From Desulfobacteraceae bacterium (lineage in GTDB: Bacteria > Desulfobacterota > Desulfobacteria > Desulfobacterales > SG8-13): DNA of 6,109 nucleotides. The translations under genes were made by a program, and so were the position numbers. Under the pieces are notes generated by a model that was not told where the DNA came from, searched no databases, and saw nothing but the letters and a program-made list of their open reading frames with translations. Position 1 is the stretch's first letter. The number at the start of each line of letters is the position of its first letter. Location: positions 1-6,109 of the forward strand of contig JARFQH010000043.1 in assembly GCA_029287875.1 (NCBI GenBank). Reading direction: 5' to 3'. Positions 1 to 5,796 of this stretch are shown here, piece by piece.

Positions 1-1
1 C

Positions 2-187
2 GAGAACATCGGTCAAAACATCAATGCGGTCCGGGCCGAGGAGATGGCGAATACTGACGTCGATTTGATCGGCACTGCCTGTCCCTATTGTCTGGTCATG
101 CTGGACGACGGCGTGAAATCCCTCGAACTGGAAAAAACGCCGAAAGTGGCCGACATTATCGACATCGTCGCCGACTCCTTGGGTTAG
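2..187 (+). CDS. C-terminal end of a cysteine-rich (CCG-domain) Fe-S oxidoreductase, partial at 5' side
   Basis: The frame is open from base 2 to a TAG at 185-187 and encodes the last 61 residues of a protein that starts outside the window. The segment GTACPYCLVMLDDGVK carries a CxxC pair followed by an M-(L/F)-x-D-G run. This is the usual ending of the second CCG domain in heterodisulfide-reductase-like and FixC/ETF-associated Fe-S oxidoreductases, where the CxxC completes a cluster-binding set. Such proteins take electrons from an ETF and pass them to the membrane quinone pool. The etfB-like gene begins only 33 bases downstream on the same strand, which fits that role. The N-terminal ferredoxin domain and the other CCG cysteines cannot be seen, so the exact subfamily is open. 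Confidence 0.85.
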   Translation, partial: ENIGQNINAVRAEEMANTDVDLIGTACPYCLVMLDDGVKSLELEKTPKVADIIDIVADSLG

Positions 188-220
188 CCGTTAATAATTC
201 TATCACCAAACGAGGATGAA

Positions 221-1135
221 ATGAAAATCATCGTCTGCGCCAAGCAAATTCGACACACCTATTCGAGAACGGGAACATCGCCCGAGTCGCATTATATCAG
301 CCCCGAAGACGGTGTCTACCGCGTCAACCCTCACGATGAAGCAGCCCTTGAGCTGGCCCTGCGCCTGAAAGACGACTACGAGAACATCACCGTCGTGTTG
401 CTCACCCTGGGGCCGATGATTGCCGAAGACGAGATGCGACGGTGCATGGCCACCGGCGCCGACGACCTTTACCAGATCAACGTCAACGGGCACCCGCCTT
501 ATTCGGAAGACCCCCTCGATCAGCCCGATCCGTGGGTCAAATCGGATCTCATGGCCCGAGCCGTGAAAGACCTCAGAGGGGATCTGGTGCTCTGCGGTAA
601 AGCGTCTCTCGATAAAGGCAGTGGTCAAGTAGGAGCGCTTGTGGCACATCGCCTCGACCTGCCCTTTGTATCGGCCATCACAGATCTTACCATCACAGAT
701 CTTTCCATGGATAAATCCGGCAGCACCCTTCAGGTGCAGCGCAGCGCCGGCCGCGGGGTTCGGGAAATCATCGAATGCAGAATTCCGGCCGTTTTCAGCG
801 TGGATCTTGGACGGGATCTCCGGCTCCCGAAATTTGCCAAGCGACAATGGGCCGAGGCCTATGCCCCCCGGCATTTGGATTACGGCGCCGACGTCGATGC
901 CCCAAAGATCGTCTGCACCCACCGGTTTCAGCCGCGCCCGCGCCCGAAGATCGTCCCTGCGCCGGACAGCCGTCTGCAGGCTTATGAACGCATCATGCAG
1001 CTTCTCTCCGGCAGCAAAGTGGAGAAAAAAGGCGAGATGCTGACCGGGAGTCCTGAATCTCAGGTCGATGGCATTATCGCTTTTCTGAAAGCCAATGGTT
1101 TTCTCGAACCGACCAGTGCAGATGCAGACCCATAA
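221..1135 (+). CDS. etfB: Electron transfer flavoprotein beta subunit (EtfB/FixA family), probably mycofactocin-associated
   Basis: The 304-residue product has the ETF-beta hallmarks: N-terminal VCAKQI (5-10), NPHDEAALELALRL (36-49), the LTLGP and ATGADD segments (61-82), and the nucleotide-binding stretch ASLDKGSGQVGALVA (128-142). EtfB pairs with an FAD-carrying alpha subunit and accepts electrons from dehydrogenases; the alpha gene is not in the window and may lie upstream. The start at 221 is supported by a GAGGATG-type ribosome binding site a few bases upstream. The protein is about 40 residues longer than a typical EtfB. Extra sequence sits near 87-108 (proline- and acid-rich) and at the C-terminus, and 151-160 contains a five-residue tandem duplication. 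Its 3' end overlaps the MftF-like glycosyltransferase gene, implying co-expression. From memory, mycofactocin loci of some anaerobes carry a dedicated ETF pair, and this looks like one; that subfamily assignment is inference. Confidence 0.9.
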   Translation: MKIIVCAKQIRHTYSRTGTSPESHYISPEDGVYRVNPHDEAALELALRLKDDYENITVVLLTLGPMIAEDEMRRCMATGADDLYQINVNGHPPYSEDPLDQPDPWVKSDLMARAVKDLRGDLVLCGKASLDKGSGQVGALVAHRLDLPFVSAITDLTITDLSMDKSGSTLQVQRSAGRGVREIIECRIPAVFSVDLGRDLRLPKFAKRQWAEAYAPRHLDYGADVDAPKIVCTHRFQPRPRPKIVPAPDSRLQAYERIMQLLSGSKVEKKGEMLTGSPESQVDGIIAFLKANGFLEPTSADADP

Positions 1136-2606
1136 TCGCCCATTGACCTTTCGGCTGAGACCTTCAGCCCGATACCACTGCCTGCCGGACGGGAAGGCGG
1201 CGCTGGTGCTGCTCTTCCCGCTGCGGGCGGTGTTTATTCATGCTTTCTGGCATCCGGTGCTGGTCTGCCTGGGTCACGATGAGTGGGTGCCGCTGGAACA
1301 AATCGCCGAAGCGGTTCCCCATGTTCCTCCCGAACAAATCGAGCTCTTCCTGAACACCCTGATTCAAAAGGGGTATGTCGCCCAGGAAGGCTTTCCCCTT
1401 CTCGATGAAGCCGACTATCCGGCGCTGTCCGTCATCATACCGGTCAGAAACCGGCCGGCTGAGATCACCGCCTGCCTTAGCTCGTTGAACCGCCTCGATT
1501 ATCCGGCCGAAAAACTGGAGATCATCGTGGTGGACGATGCCTCCGAAGATGCCACTCCCGAGGCGGTGAACCGATTCCCCGGGGTGCGCCTGCTGCGGAT
1601 GCAGCAGCACCGTCAGGCATCTTTTTGCCGCAACCGGGCCGCCGAAACTGCCCGGGGCGACATCCTGGCATTCATCGATTCGGATTGCCTGGCCGATCCC
1701 ACCTGGCTCAAGGAATTGGTGCCCGCGTTTCGAGACACGTCACTCGGCGCATTGGGCGGCTGGGTCGATGCCGCCTTCGAAGAAAAAGGGTTGGACCGGT
1801 ATGAAAAGGTCAAGTCATCCCTTAAAATAGGGGCCTGGTTTAAACGATCCGAACAGGCCGAACGTTTTTTTTATGTGCCCACCTGTAATTTCCTGGTGAG
1901 AAGAGAAGCTTTTTTGAGCCTGGACGGATTCCGGGAAACCCTGCATGTGGGCGAAGATGTCGAATTCTGCTGGCGGTTGCAAGACGCGGGACATGTATTG
2001 GAATATCGACCCATGGGAAGGGTGTCCCACAAGCATCGGAACCGCCTGGCCGCCTTTTGTTCCAGACGCTTCGATTATGGGACCTCCGAACCCATGCTCC
2101 AGCAGTTGCACACCGAACGGGTGAAAACCCTGTATCTGCCCTGGTCCGAATCCCTTTTCTGGCTGACCGTCGTCCTGTCGATGGCCCTGAAAACTGCCCT
2201 GCCTCTTTTCCTGAGCGCTGGGTTGCTCCTGGTGGACGGACTGAAAAAACACCGCAAACTGAAAACCCGGCAGATCCCGATCAAACGATGTCAGATTTTC
2301 ACCGCCATCATCCGCGGCTATCTATCCTTCGTCTATCATTGTTGCAGCTTTATCTCCCGTTATTACCTGGTCGTCGTGCCGGTGGTCTTGCTCTTGTCTC
2401 CTTTGACCGCCGCCGTCATTTTCGGGATGCATCTGACAGCCGGCAGTGTAGAATATATGGTCAAGAAACCGCGCCTTAATCCGTTTTCGTTTTTGCTCTT
2501 TTTTACTTTGGAACAGTTATCCTATCAATCCGGTGTGTGGTGGGAGTGCATTCATCGCGTCAACTTCCACCCGGTGCTGCCGCGGATCATTCATAAGCGG
2601 ATTTGA
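1095..2606 (+). CDS. mftF: MftF-like mycofactocin biosynthesis glycosyltransferase (GT2) with N-terminal PqqD-like domain
   Basis: The product is up to 503 residues. Residues about 25-98 look like a small winged-helix/PqqD-type domain (LPDGKAALVLLFPLR, then a helix pair ending in NTLIQKGYV). Residues 110-315 are a GT-A family 2 catalytic domain: SVIIPVRNR (112-120), VVDDAS (145-150), the metal-binding DSD (195-197), GEDVEFCWRL (286-295) and RVSHKHR (309-315). The following YGTSEP (328-333) resembles the YGTS motif I associate with MftF. Hydrophobic segments near 352-380 and 423-446 suggest membrane association. In mycobacteria MftF adds a glucose oligomer to the peptide-derived redox cofactor. 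The start is uncertain: ATG 1095 overlaps etfB by 41 bases, GTG 1116 or ATG 1122 would overlap less, and none has a strong ribosome binding site. The usual MftF length is about 470 residues, which mildly favours the shorter forms. A generic family 2 transferase is the alternative. Confidence 0.75.
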   Translation: MVFSNRPVQMQTHNRPLTFRLRPSARYHCLPDGKAALVLLFPLRAVFIHAFWHPVLVCLGHDEWVPLEQIAEAVPHVPPEQIELFLNTLIQKGYVAQEGFPLLDEADYPALSVIIPVRNRPAEITACLSSLNRLDYPAEKLEIIVVDDASEDATPEAVNRFPGVRLLRMQQHRQASFCRNRAAETARGDILAFIDSDCLADPTWLKELVPAFRDTSLGALGGWVDAAFEEKGLDRYEKVKSSLKIGAWFKRSEQAERFFYVPTCNFLVRREAFLSLDGFRETLHVGEDVEFCWRLQDAGHVLEYRPMGRVSHKHRNRLAAFCSRRFDYGTSEPMLQQLHTERVKTLYLPWSESLFWLTVVLSMALKTALPLFLSAGLLLVDGLKKHRKLKTRQIPIKRCQIFTAIIRGYLSFVYHCCSFISRYYLVVVPVVLLLSPLTAAVIFGMHLTAGSVEYMVKKPRLNPFSFLLFFTLEQLSYQSGVWWECIHRVNFHPVLPRIIHKRI

Positions 2607-2770
2607 CACCAGATAATGCATCACTACCCAAGACCGTTACACGAACCGAGACCGGGCGGAAGATCTGTTTTTTAAAACCGGAACAGGTTTTAAATATGAC
2701 CCGATTTTTCCAAAAAATAGCATACCGGTGGTCATTTCACGAAGATTGCCTGGATAAATACTTCAGGTAG
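2603..2770 (+). CDS. Possible 55-residue small protein or gene remnant, unrecognised
   Basis: A frame open from 2597 to the TAG at 2768-2770 can start at TTG 2603, whose last two bases are the first two of the TGA ending the glycosyltransferase gene (a TTGA overlap that would allow coupling). An internal ATG at 2696 would give 24 residues, weakly preceded by AGG. The peptide contains KPEQVLNMTRFFQKIAYRW and ends in FHEDCLDKYFR, with two cysteines. I recognise no family. Third-position GC is about 46 percent by my count, lower than the flanking genes appear to be, so coding use is not supported by composition. It could be a real small protein, a decayed tail of another gene, or chance. Confidence 0.2.
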   Translation: MTPDNASLPKTVTRTETGRKICFLKPEQVLNMTRFFQKIAYRWSFHEDCLDKYFR

Positions 2771-2848
2771 ACAGCCATGTTTTTAAATGATACTCGACTA
2801 TGTTGTCCTCATAATTATTCTTAAAACCTTTTTTGAAGGAGACATCAC
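2607..2848. other. Intergenic spacer between the ETF/glycosyltransferase block and the radical SAM operon
   Basis: This 242-base stretch is visibly more AT-rich than its surroundings, which is typical of a promoter region, and it should hold the control region of the operon beginning at 2849. It contains the low-confidence 55-codon frame and the perfect inverted repeat described separately. A TATAAT-like hexamer (CATAAT, 2810-2815) lies 33 bases before the first start codon, but no acceptable -35 box sits 16-18 bases upstream of it. I see no sigma-54 type GG-N10-GC element, no tRNA and no convincing terminator. No peptide resembling the mycofactocin precursor MftA (short, ending in CGVY) is encoded here. 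Confidence 0.6.
2671..2694. promoter_or_regulatory. Perfect 9-bp inverted repeat, candidate operator
   Basis: The arms TTTAAAACC (2671-2679) and GGTTTTAAA (2686-2694) are exact reverse complements separated by GGAACA. The arms are AT-rich and no uridine tract directly follows, so an intrinsic terminator is unlikely in either direction. The position, 155 bases upstream of the DUF4242 gene, and the symmetric form suit a dimeric repressor such as a TetR- or GntR-type regulator. No regulator gene is in the window, so the binding protein is unknown. Confidence 0.35.
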
Positions 2849-3124
2849 ATGCCAAAGTACATAATCGAACGCGAATTGCCGGGCGCCGGGGACCTTGGAG
2901 ACGATCAGATTCAGGGCATTTCACAAAAATCATGCCAGGTACTGGGTGAATTGGGACCCCAGATTCAATGGGTGGAGAGCTTTGTCACCGATGATAAAAT
3001 CTATTGTGTTTATATTGCCCCCAGCAAGGAATTGATCGAAAAGCACGCGCAGCAAGGCGGGTTTCCGGCAAACAAAATCTCGAAAGTCAGGCGCATGATC
3101 GATCCAACGAGCGCCGAGGGATAA
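2849..3124 (+). CDS. DUF4242 family protein (SCO4226-like nickel-binding fold)
   Basis: This 91-residue protein matches the DUF4242 pattern: KYIIERELPGAG at the N-terminus, ISQKSCQVLGELG (24-36), WVESFVTDDKIYCVYIAP (41-58), and KHAQQGGFPANKI (65-77) before a short IDPT tail. Family members are small ferredoxin-fold (alpha-beta) proteins; SCO4226 of Streptomyces is reported to bind nickel, but most members have no known role. The start is fixed by a strong AAGGAGA ribosome binding site eight bases upstream. It is the first gene of the right-hand operon, 27 bases before the ABM-fold gene and about 310 bases before the first radical SAM gene. The cysteines at 29 and 53 and the histidine at 66 are candidate metal or redox residues, which is inference. 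The protein is complete and of normal length. Confidence 0.88.
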   Translation: MPKYIIERELPGAGDLGDDQIQGISQKSCQVLGELGPQIQWVESFVTDDKIYCVYIAPSKELIEKHAQQGGFPANKISKVRRMIDPTSAEG

Positions 3125-3151
3125 ACTACTATCTACCAAAGGAGGATACTC

Positions 3152-3466
3152 ATGGCGGATGGCAAAGTCACCGTGATCGCACGGATCAAGGCCAAACCAG
3201 GATTGGAAGAGACGGTGAAGAAAGAAGTGATGAACTTGGTATCACCGACCCGTGCGGAAGCCGGGTGCATCAATTACGACCTTCATCAATCATCCGAGGA
3301 CCCGGCGCTCTTGATGCTTTACGAAAACTGGGTCAGCAAAAAGGCTCTGGACGAACACCTGGCGATGCCCTATTTGGAAGCGTTTAAAACCAAGGCCGGT
3401 GAGATTCTGGCAGAACCGCTGGAGATCACCCTATGGGAGATGATCAGCGAGCCGTCGAGGAAATAA
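3152..3466 (+). CDS. ABM-domain (antibiotic biosynthesis monooxygenase / YgiN-like) protein
   Basis: The 104-residue product shows the dimeric alpha-beta-barrel ABM pattern: a first strand VTVIARIKAKPG (6-17), a helix, then EAGCINYDLHQS (36-47), LLMLYENWVSKKALDEHL (53-70), MPYLEAF (72-78), and a closing strand ITLWEM. YgiN-type members oxidise quinols; others are heme-degrading or polyketide monooxygenases, and many have no assigned reaction. An excellent AAAGGAGG ribosome binding site precedes ATG 3152. The gene's last 34 bases overlap the start of the downstream radical SAM gene, so the two are probably translated together. Oxygen-dependent chemistry would be odd beside oxygen-sensitive radical SAM enzymes, so a quinone-related, peroxide-protective or purely binding role is worth considering. 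Substrate unknown. Confidence 0.88.
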   Translation: MADGKVTVIARIKAKPGLEETVKKEVMNLVSPTRAEAGCINYDLHQSSEDPALLMLYENWVSKKALDEHLAMPYLEAFKTKAGEILAEPLEITLWEMISEPSRK

Positions 3467-4572
3467 CCGCAAGGATTTACTTGTTGCCCAATCGATTTCG
3501 ACGCCATGGATTAAAACCACCCCGATCGCTGACGCTCATGATCACGAGCGGCTGTAATCTGCAGTGCCACCACTGCCTGCTCGACTGCGGACCACCGCGA
3601 ACCGACTCGGCAGTGCCTTCGGAGACCCTCATTAGACTCATCCGGGATTTTATCAGCTCCGGCGTCAATAAGATCAATATCGCCGGCGGCGAGCCGCTTG
3701 CCCACCCGGAATGGATGAGGATAGTTGATTATGCCTGTCGCCGATCCGAACTCGAGAAAATCACATTGCAGACCAACGGCGTCCTGCTGGACGAGGCAAC
3801 GATTCGGCATCTGACAAAACTGCCCCCGGAGCGGTTCCGGATGCAGGTCAGCATCGAAGGCGCCACGGTCCTTACCCATGATGCGGTGCGCGGCCCGGGA
3901 AGTTTCGAAGCCACCTTCCGGGGAATTCGGTTGGCGATCCGTCAGGGTCTCGGGAAGCAGACGCAGGTGGCTTTTACGGAGATGAGCCACAATTTTCATG
4001 AAATTCCCCGGTTGCTGGCGCTTTTGGACGGCATCGGAATTTCACGATTTGTCAGCGGAACCCTGGTTCGAGGCGGACGCGCAGCGGCATCGCTGCGGCT
4101 GACGGCGCCGTCGACCGCACAGGCATGTGAACTTCTCGATCTCTATCATAAAGATCGGGCCTTCAGGGATCGGTATGATCGCATGGCCAGTGTATCGGTC
4201 ATCGAATGGTACAAGGGCCGATCGGAACCGGCCGATAGAATCTGCAGCTGCATAGAGAACCCGTTTATATCGGCCGCCGGTCGACTCTATCCATGCGTCA
4301 TGCTCCTTTCAGAAAAATACGCCGTCGCGGATGTTTTTCACCGCTCTTTCGAAGATATCATTTCAGAAGGCCTGCCGATTTGGGCCGAGCTTCCACAGAT
4401 CAGCCGCCGGCGAATGGTGCAGCTTGAAACCTGTGAAGGATGTCCGGGGAGGCATCACTGCGGGGGTGGATGTATGGGACGCGCCCTCGCCCACAGCGGC
4501 GTTCTGATGGCGCCTGAAGATCGTTGCGCGCTGAGAAAAGCAGCGTACTGCTGGAAACAGAGCGGTCAATAG
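3433..4572 (+). CDS. Radical SAM/SPASM domain protein with two predicted auxiliary Fe-S clusters
   Basis: The 379-residue enzyme has the radical SAM cluster motif CNLQCHHC (Cys 41, 45, 48), the SAM-binding GGEP (85-88) and QTNG (113-116). The C-terminal SPASM domain is textbook: C273-x9-G283-x4-C288, a gap, then C334-x2-C337-x5-C343-x3-C347, a gap, and C365. That supplies the seven cysteines for two auxiliary [4Fe-4S] clusters, as in peptide-maturing enzymes such as PqqE and MftC and in anaerobic sulfatase maturases. ATG 3433 lies inside the ABM gene and has GGAG eight bases upstream, supporting this start. The context (MftF-like transferase nearby, second radical SAM gene 32 bases downstream) suggests cofactor or peptide modification, but no precursor peptide is visible. 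It differs enough from the MftC motifs I know that I do not call it mftC. Confidence 0.9.
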   Translation: MGDDQRAVEEITARIYLLPNRFRRHGLKPPRSLTLMITSGCNLQCHHCLLDCGPPRTDSAVPSETLIRLIRDFISSGVNKINIAGGEPLAHPEWMRIVDYACRRSELEKITLQTNGVLLDEATIRHLTKLPPERFRMQVSIEGATVLTHDAVRGPGSFEATFRGIRLAIRQGLGKQTQVAFTEMSHNFHEIPRLLALLDGIGISRFVSGTLVRGGRAAASLRLTAPSTAQACELLDLYHKDRAFRDRYDRMASVSVIEWYKGRSEPADRICSCIENPFISAAGRLYPCVMLLSEKYAVADVFHRSFEDIISEGLPIWAELPQISRRRMVQLETCEGCPGRHHCGGGCMGRALAHSGVLMAPEDRCALRKAAYCWKQSGQ

Positions 4573-4596
4573 AATCTGGCGATCTCATGCCGGATT
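4573..4596 (+). promoter_or_regulatory. Hairpin between the two radical SAM genes, possible translational control element
   Basis: In RNA, AATCTGGC (4573-4580) pairs with GCCGGATT (4589-4596) over eight positions, one of them a G-U pair, around an eight-base loop. The stem ends eight bases before ATG 4605 and covers the place where a ribosome binding site would lie; no good Shine-Dalgarno sequence is seen there. There is no following T-run, so it is not a standard terminator. It may lower or couple translation of the second radical SAM gene, or stabilise mRNA ends. Confidence 0.3.
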
Positions 4597-4604
4597 GAAT
4601 TCAA

Positions 4605-5750
4605 ATGAATCCCGAACTGTTGAAATTGATAACGCAGCTATGCCGAAACGGCCTGCGCCATCGCTATCGATGTCTCACCGGAAAACCTGGAAAACCGGTC
4701 GCGGTCAGCTTCGAGATCACGCACGACTGCATTGCCCGCTGTATCATGTGCAACATATGGAAGATCCCTGCCCGGGTGCCGAACCTACCCATCGCGGATT
4801 GGTTGACATTACTCTCCTCGCCGGTGTTGAACGACCTGCGAGAGCTGGATGTCACCGGCGGCGAACCCTTTCTTCGAGACGACCTGAGCGATCTCTTCGA
4901 CGGTATCTGTGCCCTCAAGAACACCAACCTGAAGAGATTGCGGGCTGTGGCCGTGACCACCAACGGTTTCTTGACCCGGCGGGTCGTTACGACCGTTGAG
5001 GATATTGCCCGCCGGCTGCACCGAGAAAACATCGAGCTGGTGATGGTTTGCGCAATGGACGCGGCGGGTCCGCTTCACGAAAAAATCCGCCGGGTGAAGG
5101 ATGCCTGGCCGAAGTTAAACGAAACCATCCGGGGCCTGATCGAGCTTCGCCGACGCTATCCCAACCTGATCATTGGATTGAAGACCACCATTTTGCCGAT
5201 CAACATCGACGAACTCGATGGAATCGCCGATTATGCCGAAGCGAATCGTCTGTTTACGATTATTTCACCCTGCATCATCACGAGGGGTAGATATCTTAAT
5301 CCCGATCTGGGCGGCGACATGGCCTTCAGTTCCGAAGACATGGCCAAGATGATCCGCTTTTACCGGGGCGAGCGCTCCGACTGGAGTTACCACGGCCGTC
5401 GCCTGGTAGAATATTTTCAAACCGGTGTCATGCGTAAACCGTGTACCTGCGGGTATAATTACGTCTTCGTTCGCAGCAACGGCGATGTATACTTGTGCCC
5501 ATTGATTGATCGATCCGTCGGCAACATCCGGCGCCAATCACTGTCGGATATCTTCTTTTCGGATGGGGCCAACCGGATACGCAAGAACGTCGGTCACTTC
5601 GATGAGTGCCGCAGCTGCACGGAACCCGGTCTCGAACGGTTTAGCCTGCCGATGGAAGGGTTCAGCTATCTGTCGCTTCTGCATGAATACGGCCGAACGG
5701 CCTTTCTGAAGTTTCATCACCACATGGGCTTGGATAAATATGTCGGATAA
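4605..5750 (+). CDS. Radical SAM protein with short SPASM/twitch-type C-terminal domain
   Basis: The 381-residue product carries CIARCIMC (Cys 42, 46, 49) for the radical SAM cluster, TGGEP (84-88) for SAM binding and TTNGF (118-122). Its C-terminal region has C280, C282-x10-G293-x4-C298 and then C335-x2-C338, but lacks the rest of a full SPASM set. It probably binds one auxiliary cluster (twitch/short-SPASM type) rather than two. The start is the first ATG after an in-frame TGA (4596-4598); the ribosome binding site is weak and a hairpin occupies that spot. It lies 32 bases after the other radical SAM gene on the same strand and is the last gene of the operon. The substrate is not recognisable. 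The tail beyond C338 (about 43 residues, histidine-rich near 371-373) is not part of the core fold and might be a partner-binding segment. Confidence 0.88.
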   Translation: MNPELLKLITQLCRNGLRHRYRCLTGKPGKPVAVSFEITHDCIARCIMCNIWKIPARVPNLPIADWLTLLSSPVLNDLRELDVTGGEPFLRDDLSDLFDGICALKNTNLKRLRAVAVTTNGFLTRRVVTTVEDIARRLHRENIELVMVCAMDAAGPLHEKIRRVKDAWPKLNETIRGLIELRRRYPNLIIGLKTTILPINIDELDGIADYAEANRLFTIISPCIITRGRYLNPDLGGDMAFSSEDMAKMIRFYRGERSDWSYHGRRLVEYFQTGVMRKPCTCGYNYVFVRSNGDVYLCPLIDRSVGNIRRQSLSDIFFSDGANRIRKNVGHFDECRSCTEPGLERFSLPMEGFSYLSLLHEYGRTAFLKFHHHMGLDKYVG

Positions 5751-5765
5751 TCTCGATGAGCCCAA

Positions 5766-5796
5766 GGTGAATCGGGTATCACCCAGTTATTTTTTT
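5766..5796 (+). terminator. Weak candidate terminator after the radical SAM operon
   Basis: GGTGA (5766-5770) and TCACC (5779-5783) form a five-base stem with an eight-base loop; GGGT/ACCC (5774-5777 and 5781-5784) is a competing pairing. A TTATTTTTTT tract follows a few bases later. The spacing and short stem make it weak, but the site is right for ending the + strand operon, 16 bases past its last stop codon. It overlaps the 3' end of the convergent reductase gene. Confidence 0.3.

Noticed and set aside
203..922. 239-residue open frame on the minus strand opposite etfB
   Set aside because: It is antisense to a clear EtfB gene, has no recognisable domain, and such long shadows are common in GC-rich coding DNA.
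2057..2479. 140-residue + strand frame inside the glycosyltransferase gene
   Set aside because: It overlaps the conserved C-terminal half of the transferase in another frame, and the translation is low-complexity and family-less.
2751..2760. Ten-base match TGGATAAATA shared with 5731-5740, encoding LDKY in both the spacer frame and the tail of the second radical SAM protein
   Set aside because: It is suggestive of a duplicated gene tail, but flanking similarity is weak (about 5 of 12 residues) and a 10-mer can recur by chance.
2696..2770. MftA-like precursor peptide in the spacer
   Set aside because: None of the small frames here ends in the CGVY-type core expected for the mycofactocin precursor.
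2803..2831. Possible sigma-70 promoter using TTGTCC as -35 box
   Set aside because: The hexamer 17 bases downstream (2826-2831) does not resemble TATAAT, and the nearby CATAAT lacks a -35 partner.
4595..4999. 134-residue + strand frame overlapping the start of the second radical SAM gene
   Set aside because: The other frame contains CxxxCxxC and GGEP; this one has no motif and is a shadow.
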